Made by a program: the position numbers and the translations under genes. Positions 38,901 to 46,589 of a stretch of DNA of 64,000 bases are shown piece by piece; the first letter of the stretch is position 1, and every line of letters starts with the position of its first letter. The notes beneath the pieces are model-generated. The model saw only the letters and a program-made list of their open reading frames with translations, was not told where the DNA came from and ran no database searches. Location: positions 62,001 through 126,000 of the forward strand of contig NZ_BMQW01000009.1 in assembly GCF_014648315.1 (NCBI RefSeq), read 5' to 3'. This DNA is from Shewanella ulleungensis (GTDB lineage: Bacteria > Pseudomonadota > Gammaproteobacteria > Enterobacterales > Shewanellaceae).

Positions 38901-39680
38901 CTATTCTAGCTCATCTAGAAATTCATCAAGTAACTCATCGTTTTCTTGATTTGACGGCATATCGCCATCATAAACTTTGTAATCCATATGCTGTAAATAA
39001 GCATCTTTAGCAAAAGCATAAGGATCAAGAGCATTGTCTAGTAACCTTTCTTGATCAATCGCTTCAGCTCGCGAATGCAGTCCCTTAAGACCCCATTTCA
39101 GCACAGACTGCCAAAAAGTCAGTTCTGATAAAGGAAAGTATAGACTATCAACCCAGTCTGATGCGATTTCTCTTGTCACAAAAGGGCCATAAAAAGGCGC
39201 CATAAAATATGGACCATTTGGCACACCGTAATATCCCAAGACTTCGTTAAAGTCATCTTGTTTACGTGGCATACCCATCATTTCAGCAACATCGATTACC
39301 CCAAGTAGACCGATTGTGGTGTTAACGGTAAAGCGTCCGCCAGCATTTGCCGCCCAGCCCCATTTACCTTGTAGGGTATTGTTGACAAGCGAACTAGGTT
39401 CTTCCAGATTATAGACAAAGTTAATCACTCCAGTTCTTATCGGATTAGGCACATAGTTCTTGTAACCATGAGCGACCGGCCTAGCGATATATTTATCTAA
39501 AAATAGATAGTTAAAATCCCACATTGTGCGGTTAATTTCTTCAAACGGATCGCGAGGATCGTTATAAGTAATTTCAATCGCAGGTTGTGGTGTTGTGGCA
39601 ACTTGAGGCGCTTCACTCTCGGCATACACAGGTATACTAAAAGCAACAATCACCTGAAGTAATATCCATTTATACTTCAT
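38901..39680 (-). CDS. mlaA: MlaA (VacJ) outer-membrane lipid-asymmetry protein
   Basis: MlaA removes mislocalised phospholipids from the outer leaflet of the outer membrane and passes them to MlaC. The 259-residue protein matches the family: DPFEEINRTMWDFNYLFLDK, YIARPVAHGYKNYVPNPIR, NLEEPSSLVNNTLQGKW, GLLGVIDVAEMMGMP and LGYYGVPNGPYFMAPFYGP. The start is ATG at 39680 with AAGAGAG upstream. Oddly, the signal peptide (MKYKWILLQVIVAFSIPVYA) has no lipobox cysteine, so it looks like a type I substrate rather than a lipoprotein as in E. coli. The C-terminus is rich in Asp/Glu/Leu. Confidence 0.9.
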   Translation of the reverse strand: MKYKWILLQVIVAFSIPVYAESEAPQVATTPQPAIEITYNDPRDPFEEINRTMWDFNYLFLDKYIARPVAHGYKNYVPNPIRTGVINFVYNLEEPSSLVNNTLQGKWGWAANAGGRFTVNTTIGLLGVIDVAEMMGMPRKQDDFNEVLGYYGVPNGPYFMAPFYGPFVTREIASDWVDSLYFPLSELTFWQSVLKWGLKGLHSRAEAIDQERLLDNALDPYAFAKDAYLQHMDYKVYDGDMPSNQENDELLDEFLDELE

Positions 39681-40022
39681 ACAAACTCTCTTTAAATGAC
39701 AAAAGGGGTTACTCAACAAACTGCTATTTTTGTCTTTTTATTAAAGCAATTTTTGTTCAAGTCGATATAATTTAACGGGCTTCAGCAAGGATTTGCCTTG
39801 ATATTTTATTCCTGCAGCACATTAAGCTTGTTCCTGTTACCAGCAATCATCAACACAATAGACACTTTGTTGGAATGAATTGCCCCAATATGGGTAACAA
39901 GAACGCTAAGGATACTGTCACTGTTGACAATATCAATCAAAAATTTGTAAAAGATAAATATTCCAATAACTCTTTGATTGATTTTAAAAGATATTTTGGT
40001 TTGTTTGCTTAATAGGATATTT
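39681..40022. other. Divergent intergenic region, mlaA / FliK-like
   Basis: This is 342 bases. TTGACA at 39924-39929 is a good -35 box facing the FliK-like gene, but no -10 box stands at good spacing. An inverted repeat pairs ATCAATCAAA (39932-39941) with TTTGATTGAT (39973-39982) over 31 bases. No gene was seen. Confidence 0.45.
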
Positions 40023-42083
40023 ATGGTTTTGCCGATAATTAATACAGCAACGACGGTAACCGCCCCTGCAACACCAAAACCTGCCAGTGCAAGTCAAACC
40101 AACACACCCGAAAATCAGCAACCTCAAAATCTATCTGCGACCACTAAAAACATTGAAGCCAATATAAAATCCGATCTTTCAACATTATTGTTGCCTGTTC
40201 ACATACAACAAAAACAGACATCAAGTAGCGCCCAAGTTAATGTGAGCATTCAAGAGCAGCAGTACCAGCTCAATAAGACCGTCGAATTACAAAAATTATT
40301 GCAGCAAACCGTTCAAGTTGTCATCTCCAGTGATCAAGCTAAGCTGGTCGCAAAGGTTGCAGCAACTCAAATAACGACATCTGCAGAATTAGCTCAACAA
40401 GCTACCCAGCAGCAAACAACACAACAAACCGCTTCGAGTATAAAACCAATCTCGACTCAAATCATTTTGTTAGCACAAACAGTGCAATTAGCTTTACCGC
40501 AATCGTTAACTGAATTAGCCAAACAAAATGGCGTATCGACACAGCAATTAGCCTCTTTAGCATCTAGAGCTCAAGGTTACCCTTTACCCACTGCGCTAAT
40601 CGCACAAGGTCAACTAACATTTACCGATGGACCAAGTCTTAAGCTACCTAACAATATCGTATTAAACGACGGCCAATATCTTGCAAAAGTGGTCGTTAAT
40701 CAACAACAATTACAACTCGCATTAACCCCTGTGATTGGAGAAGTAAAAGTCGATTTGATTAAGCAAGCGCCAGTAATAGCATCATTGCAGCAAGACAATA
40801 TCGTGATAACTAAAAATGAACCTGCACAGATTTTAAGTCAGTTTTTAAAAAAACTCGAAGCGACGCCACTCCCTACTGCAAACACAAATCAAACAGGCAT
40901 CAATAAAACCGATTCAAGTGCAATGCCAATAGCAACAGCAAACCCAGTGAATACGATGAGTCAAGGTTCAAAGACAAGTGAAAATATTCAGCAAGGGCAA
41001 ATTGCTACGTCAACAAAAGCCGATACGTTGAGTGTAAAAACTGGTAACTCGAATATACCAAATAATATTTTACAGCAATCACCTGCGCAGCAGAGCACTC
41101 TGCAAGGAAAAAGTAATATTAATGATGTCAATGTAACAGCCGCGAATCTTAATACTGTCGAAGTAAAAGGCAGCCAAAATCAAGCATCAGCTCAAGCAAC
41201 ACTTCAACCGACGGCTAACAAAGATCCTCAACCAATAGAAGTATTAAACAAGGCATTGTCTAAAGCCGGAGCAATGCCTATAAAACAACAACTCGCTTTG
41301 CAAATCCCTAATAGTCTAGCCACTGAATTACTAAAACATTTACCGCAGATGAGTCCACACCCACTGAGCGCCTTGAGCGACCCAAGCTTACTAAGCCAAG
41401 AGCTTCTAAGCCTTGCGGGATTAAACTTAGCGCAAACATCATCACAGGCGAATAGTTCAGTCTCTTCTACCCTCTATTCTGGTGGAGCTATAACAACACT
41501 ATTTCAACTGTTATTAGGGGTAAAGGCAAAAACGACAGGCTCAGGGATAAGTGCAAAATTGCAAGAGCATCTCAATCAAATACAACAACGTACCCTCGCT
41601 AAGTTATCGGGAAATTCAGGCTTATTAAGTGCACTTGATAAACTTGGAGGAGCGGATTCTATGGCACAACTTGCCGGCAGTATCGCAATGTATCAACAAG
41701 CGAGTGCCGATCCTAACCAAGCTTTGACTTGGTACTTTGCTCTGCCCTACTCAATTAACCAGCGTGATGAGCAATTTGAAGGGAAATTCGAACAAGAAAA
41801 TGAGTTAGATAAAGACAAAGTTAATGGTTGGAAATTACAATTAAAATTTAATTTAGCACAAGGCTCGTTACTCATTTGTGCCCACAAACAGGGCGACACA
41901 CTCGACATACAATTTAAAGGTAACAGCCAAGCATTATTGTCAAAGGTCGATAATTTTAATGGTGCCTTAGCAAGTAAAATTAGCCAAATAGGTTTAACAC
42001 CTGGCACATTTAGCACCCAATTAACCCAAATTCCCGCAACGCTATTGCCAGGGGATCATTACTTAGTTAAGACAAGAGCTTAG
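40023..42083 (+). CDS. FliK-like hook-length control domain protein
   Basis: This 686-residue protein is dominated by Gln, Thr, Ser, Ala and Asn in long low-complexity stretches, as in FliK-type ruler proteins. The C-terminal 120 residues look like the FliK/Flg_hook domain: GWKLQLKFNLAQGSLLICAH, then LDIQFKGNSQALLSKVDNF, and LLPGDHYLVKTRA at the end. FliK measures hook or needle length and signals FlhB to switch substrate. The next gene encodes an FlhB C-terminal-domain-like protein, which supports the call. No flagellar operon surrounds it, so it is probably a second, non-canonical FliK relative. ATG at 40023 with AGGA upstream is preferred over 39978. Confidence 0.72.
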   Translation: MVLPIINTATTVTAPATPKPASASQTNTPENQQPQNLSATTKNIEANIKSDLSTLLLPVHIQQKQTSSSAQVNVSIQEQQYQLNKTVELQKLLQQTVQVVISSDQAKLVAKVAATQITTSAELAQQATQQQTTQQTASSIKPISTQIILLAQTVQLALPQSLTELAKQNGVSTQQLASLASRAQGYPLPTALIAQGQLTFTDGPSLKLPNNIVLNDGQYLAKVVVNQQQLQLALTPVIGEVKVDLIKQAPVIASLQQDNIVITKNEPAQILSQFLKKLEATPLPTANTNQTGINKTDSSAMPIATANPVNTMSQGSKTSENIQQGQIATSTKADTLSVKTGNSNIPNNILQQSPAQQSTLQGKSNINDVNVTAANLNTVEVKGSQNQASAQATLQPTANKDPQPIEVLNKALSKAGAMPIKQQLALQIPNSLATELLKHLPQMSPHPLSALSDPSLLSQELLSLAGLNLAQTSSQANSSVSSTLYSGGAITTLFQLLLGVKAKTTGSGISAKLQEHLNQIQQRTLAKLSGNSGLLSALDKLGGADSMAQLAGSIAMYQQASADPNQALTWYFALPYSINQRDEQFEGKFEQENELDKDKVNGWKLQLKFNLAQGSLLICAHKQGDTLDIQFKGNSQALLSKVDNFNGALASKISQIGLTPGTFSTQLTQIPATLLPGDHYLVKTRA

Positions 42084-42102
42084 TTAAGACAAGGGACTAA
42101 AT

Positions 42103-42414
42103 ATGAATGACGAATCGAAAAAAATTCAACAAGCAGTGGCACTCAGTTTTGACGGTAAAAGTGCCCCTAAAATTACTGCCTCAGGTAAAGATCTCGTTGC
42201 AGAAGAAATCATAGCGATTGCAAAAAATGCTGGCATACATATCCATCAGGATCCGCACTTAAGTGAATTTTTACAATTACTAGAACTCGGAGAAGAAATC
42301 CCCAAAGAGTTATACTTATTGATAGCAGAACTCATCGCATTTGTTTATATGCTCGATGGTAAATTTCCTGAGCAATGGAATAATCTCCACCAGAAAATTG
42401 TTGCCCAAGCCTAA
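42103..42414 (+). CDS. FlhB C-terminal-domain-like protein
   Basis: This 103-residue protein resembles the cytoplasmic export-switch domain of FlhB after the NPTH cleavage site. AVALSFDGKSAPKITASGKD matches the FlhB stretch AVALxYxxxxAPxVxAKGxD, followed by LVAEEIIAIAKNAGIHIHQD, LLELGEEIPKELYLLIAELI and AFVYML. The NPTH autocleavage motif and membrane part are absent, so it corresponds to the freed C-terminal fragment. Similar stand-alone FlhB-like proteins occur beside FliK-like genes. It starts 19 bases after the FliK-like stop, so the two form an operon. Confidence 0.83.
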   Translation: MNDESKKIQQAVALSFDGKSAPKITASGKDLVAEEIIAIAKNAGIHIHQDPHLSEFLQLLELGEEIPKELYLLIAELIAFVYMLDGKFPEQWNNLHQKIVAQA

Positions 42415-42838
42415 TGGTTAACATGGAAAAAGTATGAACAACGCACTTATGCGTTTATATTAAAGTTTAATAATTTATCTGAGAACGAACATCATTTTTT
42501 ATAATAAATCTTTTTCTTTCCAAGATTATTTTTGAACAGAAGTGTTTAGTAGTATCAGTCATGATATGTCATAGGAATGAAAAACGTCAGGCAACATTGC
42601 CTTTTAAAGAAAACCTATATGTGTTTGCTTTTTTGCTAAGAACAAGATGATTTAACAGCAAAATGACGAACGAGGTAGATGAATTTGTTGATTGATTTTA
42701 ATTTGACAGCAAAAGCAGCCAAATACCCTACCGTAACAAAAGAGCTCTCCTATTGACTGCCGGGAGGCTCATATGTGTTAGGTGTCTCATCAACTTGTCA
42801 TTAGCGATTTCTTAATGTACTTTTCACACGATTAGAGA
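42415..42838. other. Intergenic region without recognised features
   Basis: These 424 bases are AT-rich, between the FlhB-like gene and a convergent unknown gene. A small GGCAA-N2-TTGCC hairpin occurs near 42593-42604 without a clear T run. No coding sequence or RNA gene could be supported. Confidence 0.5.
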
Positions 42839-43237
42839 CTATGTCATCCACTGATAGACACTAACGCCTCCAAGTATAATCATTAGTAAGATTCCGCCTC
42901 TAGATAACTGGTATACAGCCGAAACCATTGTCCCATGTCCATACCGACTCTTTGATAACAAGTTATAATAAAACTCGTTTACAGACTTCGCATAATATTT
43001 AAATATTAGGAAATAGCCTGTCGAAGCTATAAACCAAGTAAATCCCATTAATATAACAGCAGTCGAGACTTCGAATAGCGCTATAAAAATGAAGGGAAAA
43101 AAGTAAAATAATACTAACCATGCAATAGCGTAATAATTACACTTTTTTTTTAAGATATATACCCATTCTTCATACTCAGCAATATTTTTGGCTCTTGCTT
43201 CTTTACATTCTTTTTTATGTCTACTTTTCTTACCCAT
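42839..43237 (-). CDS. Hypothetical membrane protein, 132 residues
   Basis: I recognise no family. The N-terminus is very basic (MGKKSRHKKECKEARAKN), followed by three hydrophobic segments: near residues 36-56 (YYAIAWLVLFYFFPFIFIAL), 58-78 (STAVILMGFTWFIASTGYFL) and 112-128 (GGILLMIILGGVSVY). The sequence between the last two is KSVNEFYYNLLSKSRYGHGT. It looks like a small inner-membrane protein with an N-terminal cytoplasmic tail. Neighbours are a decayed antitoxin gene and another unknown membrane protein, so it may be accessory. Confidence 0.6.
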   Translation of the reverse strand: MGKKSRHKKECKEARAKNIAEYEEWVYILKKKCNYYAIAWLVLFYFFPFIFIALFEVSTAVILMGFTWFIASTGYFLIFKYYAKSVNEFYYNLLSKSRYGHGTMVSAVYQLSRGGILLMIILGGVSVYQWMT

Positions 43238-43695
43238 TCAAAAAACAGCCTTATATTTTAGTAATCCTATAACGACACATACTTATTTCACTCATAAAGC
43301 GGCATTCTACATCCTCAACGCCAAAATCGAGGGAATCCCCAGGTAATCCTTTCAAATTTAAAAATAATAGACACAAATGTTGCTATCAGATCCAGGGATC
43401 GATTCTCATCGGTTAACAGTACCGACTTAAATGGCAGCCCCTCTTTGCGCTGCATATTCCAATGTTTGGCGTAGCAATTGTTGGCGTCATACCTATTTTC
43501 CCAAGGCCGTATAAGAGCGTGTTTTTAGCTCATCAACGATACGAATATTAATGGTTCCCATAATCAACACCGTAATTACAAATGTAACTACGCCGCATGG
43601 ATTTGCAGTGCAAATACCAGGCACAAAATGTTATCAAATAGCGCATCTATGGTGAAGCGCCAAAAAATATCAAACTACTACATAAAATCACAGCG
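43238..43695. other. Gap containing the relB remnant
   Basis: This 458-base stretch holds no intact gene; its centre is the decayed RelB-type gene (43381-43561). The rest (43238-43380 and 43562-43695) shows nothing recognisable beyond the GTAATTAC palindrome near 43573-43580. Confidence 0.55.
43381..43561 (-). pseudogene. Decayed RelB/DinJ-type antitoxin gene
   Basis: Reading the minus strand from the ATG at 43561 gives MGTINIRIVDELKTRSYTAL then GK and a stop, closely resembling E. coli RelB (MGSINLRIDDELKARSYAAL). After a frame change, M-T-P-T continues the family GVTPSEA region. A second frame gives QLLRQTLEYAA, and a third gives RKEGLPFKSVLLTDEN, matching RelB LEYIADNERLPFKQTLLSDED. At least three frame disruptions separate the parts, so the gene is dead. 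A GTAATTAC palindrome lies just before it, similar to RelB operator half-sites. I find no toxin remnant downstream. Confidence 0.72.
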
Positions 43696-44034
43696 CTACA
43701 GCAAAAATTGAAATGAAAATTTTGCGATGATAAATACCCCACCCAAACCGAGTCCGCCCAGGCATAAACCAGCTAATCGGTCTTGATCAAATTCAAGCCA
43801 ATCGTTAAATGCCGCATAGAATCGTAATGAAATGCCGTACAACACAATGACAGCGAGTGATAGAAAACTATACAGATAATGCTCAGGGTAAAAAAACGTT
43901 AATAGCGGAATAAATGCCAACAAATAATCACAGCCTTTACGATCAAAGTTGGTTTTGGTTTCAATGGCAATATCTAACAACATTTGCAGTGGGAGTAAGA
44001 TCACGAGTAAGCCAAGTAACAGAAAAAAGTCCAT
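43696..44034 (-). CDS. Hypothetical membrane protein, 112 residues
   Basis: I recognise no family. Three to four hydrophobic segments cover most of the protein: residues 3-22 (FFLLLGLLVILLPLQMLLDI), 38-48, 55-74 (YSFLSLAVIVLYGISLRFYA) and 88-110 (GLCLGGLGLGGVFIIAKFSF). AAGGAA lies 6 bases before the ATG, supporting translation. It is an inner-membrane protein of unknown role, transcribed toward the relB remnant. Confidence 0.6.
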   Translation of the reverse strand: MDFFLLLGLLVILLPLQMLLDIAIETKTNFDRKGCDYLLAFIPLLTFFYPEHYLYSFLSLAVIVLYGISLRFYAAFNDWLEFDQDRLAGLCLGGLGLGGVFIIAKFSFQFLL

Positions 44035-44621
44035 GCTATTCCTTTAATCCATCACACACTTTAACGAAGTTAAACTGTGTATAAATAATTTGTATCTCAT
44101 GAATAAAGAACAACTAGTAACGGGGTTTATTTCAGCACTTGTTAAGTGATAGTCACTGCGCTCAGGCAGAAGTCGACGCAGCATAAACACTACAGCTGTA
44201 AAGGCTGTAGATATTTGGGTTCGATAATTTAGGTATAGCGAAGAATAATCCATTATAAATTCCATTTAAACATAACCGTCCATCACAAATTTATGCATCT
44301 CATCCAAAGACTAAATTTGTTTTAACAATTACCTTATACCGTACTATTAAAATATAATCAATGTGTTACATAAAAACTTATCCATTATTATTCTTTAACA
44401 GTGACATAAAAAAACATATCAGGACATATCACAGATTTAACTCAACAAAGTTTCTCAATATAATTGTTTTGCATATTATGTTCACTTTTTGTTGTTTAAA
44501 TTTATATTGCACGCAATCATAATGCGGGACTTGGTAATCTCTAACGCTCGTTATAACAATAAGCCATTCAATTTAAGCTGCGAAATAGCTTGATGAGCCA
44601 CGCGAATAAAATGAGAAAACT
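44035..44621. other. Intergenic region upstream of the DUF3187 gene
   Basis: These 587 bases are AT-rich, with one doubtful 73-residue minus frame (44044-44265) of no recognisable content. They must hold promoters for the divergent 112-residue and DUF3187 genes. Nothing further can be supported. Confidence 0.45.
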
Positions 44622-45593
44622 ATGCTGATGAAAAAGAATCTATTGTTCACTCTCTTAGGGCTAACATGTTTACCTGCTGCGCAAGCTCAAATGATCGACT
44701 TTGACGATTACGGTCCGTTAAGAGTGTATGCACAGTCGCCAATGCAATCGATCAATCACACCCCACTATTGCGTTCAGGTTTTTCGTTGCCAAATGGGCA
44801 ACGCGAATGGTACATCACAGCCAATATCGCGAGTATGTGGTCTGAATCAGATGTACTACTGGCCGATTACTACCAAAATGCGGTCACTGGTGGCGTAAAG
44901 TGGCAGATGTCTGATGCTCTGATGTTAGATATTAATTATCGATGGGGATTTAGCGCTGATAACCATCTAGACTCGCTAACGATGTGGTTTCACGATGCGT
45001 TTGGATTTGATCAAAATGGCCGACAAAACCAAGCTAAACATCAAAACCAAATACAATCAAAAGAATATGGTATTCACATTGATGATTTAAACGGTGAAAC
45101 CCTCGAAAATGCTTTAACAGCATACTTAGGTTACCAACTCGTACAAACTGAGCGTCATGGATTATCTTTAGGCGCTAGCCTATATTTCAAATCTGTCGAT
45201 AGTGGTCCATTTGCTGAAGATTCATTTGCGCAAAGTATCCAAATAAACTACAGCTACAAAAATGGCCCACATAATGTTAATTCAAGCTTTGGCGTCAGCT
45301 TTATTGAAGACACCGAGTCGATATCAACTAATCATTATGACTCTCGTTTCACCAGCATTGGGATCGGTTATGAATATCGAACTGGACGCCATGGTTGGTT
45401 AGCCGAAATTCACCGATATGAAGGATTGGTAAGCTGGGATGAGAACTTCTCTGATGCATCGCATGAAGCCTTACTAGGCTATCGTTACTACTTAAATACC
45501 AGTGCAATTGAATTCACGCTGGTTGAAAACTTTGAGAATATGGATAACAGTGCAGATATTGCTTACACGCTGGGATATCGTCATAAATTTTAA
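44622..45593 (+). CDS. DUF3187-family outer-membrane protein
   Basis: The 323-residue exported protein belongs to DUF3187, predicted outer-membrane beta-barrels of unknown function. The signal peptide is MLMKKNLLFTLLGLTCLPAA then QAQ. The mature part has many alternating aromatic/polar strands (REWYITANIASMW, DALMLDINYRWGF, GIGYEYRTGRHGWLAEIHRY) and ends in an aromatic residue (LGYRHKF), typical of barrel assembly signals. Typical family text is GPLRVYAQSPMQSINHTPLL. Two start options exist (44622 and ATG at 44628); no strong ribosome binding site separates them. Confidence 0.82.
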   Translation: MLMKKNLLFTLLGLTCLPAAQAQMIDFDDYGPLRVYAQSPMQSINHTPLLRSGFSLPNGQREWYITANIASMWSESDVLLADYYQNAVTGGVKWQMSDALMLDINYRWGFSADNHLDSLTMWFHDAFGFDQNGRQNQAKHQNQIQSKEYGIHIDDLNGETLENALTAYLGYQLVQTERHGLSLGASLYFKSVDSGPFAEDSFAQSIQINYSYKNGPHNVNSSFGVSFIEDTESISTNHYDSRFTSIGIGYEYRTGRHGWLAEIHRYEGLVSWDENFSDASHEALLGYRYYLNTSAIEFTLVENFENMDNSADIAYTLGYRHKF

Positions 45594-45597
45594 TCAA

Positions 45598-45617
45598 CAG
45601 GGCAATATGTTGCCCTG
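45598..45617. terminator. Weak hairpin between convergent genes
   Basis: CAGGGCAA (45598-45605) pairs with TTGCCCTG (45610-45617) across 4 bases. No T run follows on either strand, so it is a weak candidate terminator between the DUF3187 and PleD-like genes. Confidence 0.4.
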
Positions 45618-45626
45618 CGATAACCA

Positions 45627-46586
45627 CTAAACTGCGGTCAATTCTGCTATTGAAACCTGTGTGCCAAGCACTCTATTTCTGCCGCGCTCTTTTGCTAAAT
45701 AAAGCTGTTTGTCGGCAGCTTCAATTAATACTTTTTCAGGGATATTTCTTGTGGGCACTATCGTCGAGACGCCCGCACTTACCGTCACAAAATGAGATAC
45801 TGTTGAGGTTTCATGTGCAATTTTAAGCGATATAATGCTGTCGACTATTTGCTGGGCCACATAAGTGCCTCCAACTAAATCGGTATTGGGTAAAACACAA
45901 ATAAATTCTTCACCACCATAGCGCGCCACTAAATCATAAGGGCGGTTAACGGTATCTTGTATTTTTTGGGCTACTTTTCTTAAACAAGTATCGCCTTCAG
46001 TGTGCCCATAGGTATCATTAAATAGCTTAAAGAAATCGATATCTAATAAAATAATCGTCAATGGTTGTTGCTCACGACAACCTTGCAGCCAACTCACGGG
46101 TAACACCTGTTCAAACTTACGCCTGTTTGCGACTCCCGTTAAGCCATCTAGCAGAGCAATGGCACGAAGTAAGTCGGATTGTGACTTTAACATAAGTTGA
46201 TTCTTAACCCGTGCTTTGGTAATGACTGGGTTAATGGGTTTATGAATAAAATCTACAGCCCCTAAGTTAAATCCTTTAACTTCTTTTTCTTCATCAAAAT
46301 GTCCGCTAATAAAAATTACCGCAATATCTTGTGTTTTGGGGTCGTTTTTAAGATGAGCGCAGACATCGAACCCATTAAGGATTGGCATTTCAATGTCTAA
46401 TAACACCATATCTGGATTGACTTTTTTACACATATCAATCGCTTGATGCCCATCTCTGGCCATATAAATATCGTAATCATTTTGCAGTAATTGATGCAAT
46501 ATTTTAATGTTGACGACTTGGTCATCAACCAACAGTATTTTTCCTTTTACAGGAGCAACACCAGAAATATACTCATCTATGAACAC
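45627..46586 (-). CDS. PleD-like receiver-GGDEF diguanylate cyclase
   Basis: This 319-residue response regulator makes c-di-GMP. The receiver domain has ILLVDDQVVNIKIL and the phospho-acceptor Asp64 in LLDIEMPILNG, with the conserved Lys in FIHKPINP. The GGDEF domain starts at LDGLTGVANRRKFE and has RYGGEEF near residue 224, with RPYD five residues ahead as an inhibitory site. The start is GTG at 46586 with AAGGAG upstream. It begins 3 bases after the hybrid kinase stop, so the kinase is the likely phosphodonor. Confidence 0.93.
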   Translation of the reverse strand: MFIDEYISGVAPVKGKILLVDDQVVNIKILHQLLQNDYDIYMARDGHQAIDMCKKVNPDMVLLDIEMPILNGFDVCAHLKNDPKTQDIAVIFISGHFDEEKEVKGFNLGAVDFIHKPINPVITKARVKNQLMLKSQSDLLRAIALLDGLTGVANRRKFEQVLPVSWLQGCREQQPLTIILLDIDFFKLFNDTYGHTEGDTCLRKVAQKIQDTVNRPYDLVARYGGEEFICVLPNTDLVGGTYVAQQIVDSIISLKIAHETSTVSHFVTVSAGVSTIVPTRNIPEKVLIEAADKQLYLAKERGRNRVLGTQVSIAELTAV

Positions 46587-46589
46587 GCA

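Noticed and set aside
39932..39982. 10-bp inverted repeat with 31-base spacer before the FliK-like gene
   Set aside because: AT-rich and widely spaced, easily a chance match. It is mentioned only in the region description.
43238..43380. RelE toxin remnant beside the relB pseudogene
   Set aside because: No frame in this stretch resembles RelE-type toxins.
44044..44265. 73-residue minus-strand frame upstream of the 112-residue membrane protein gene
   Set aside because: No family similarity, no convincing ribosome binding site, and mixed composition. It could be a remnant but cannot be supported.
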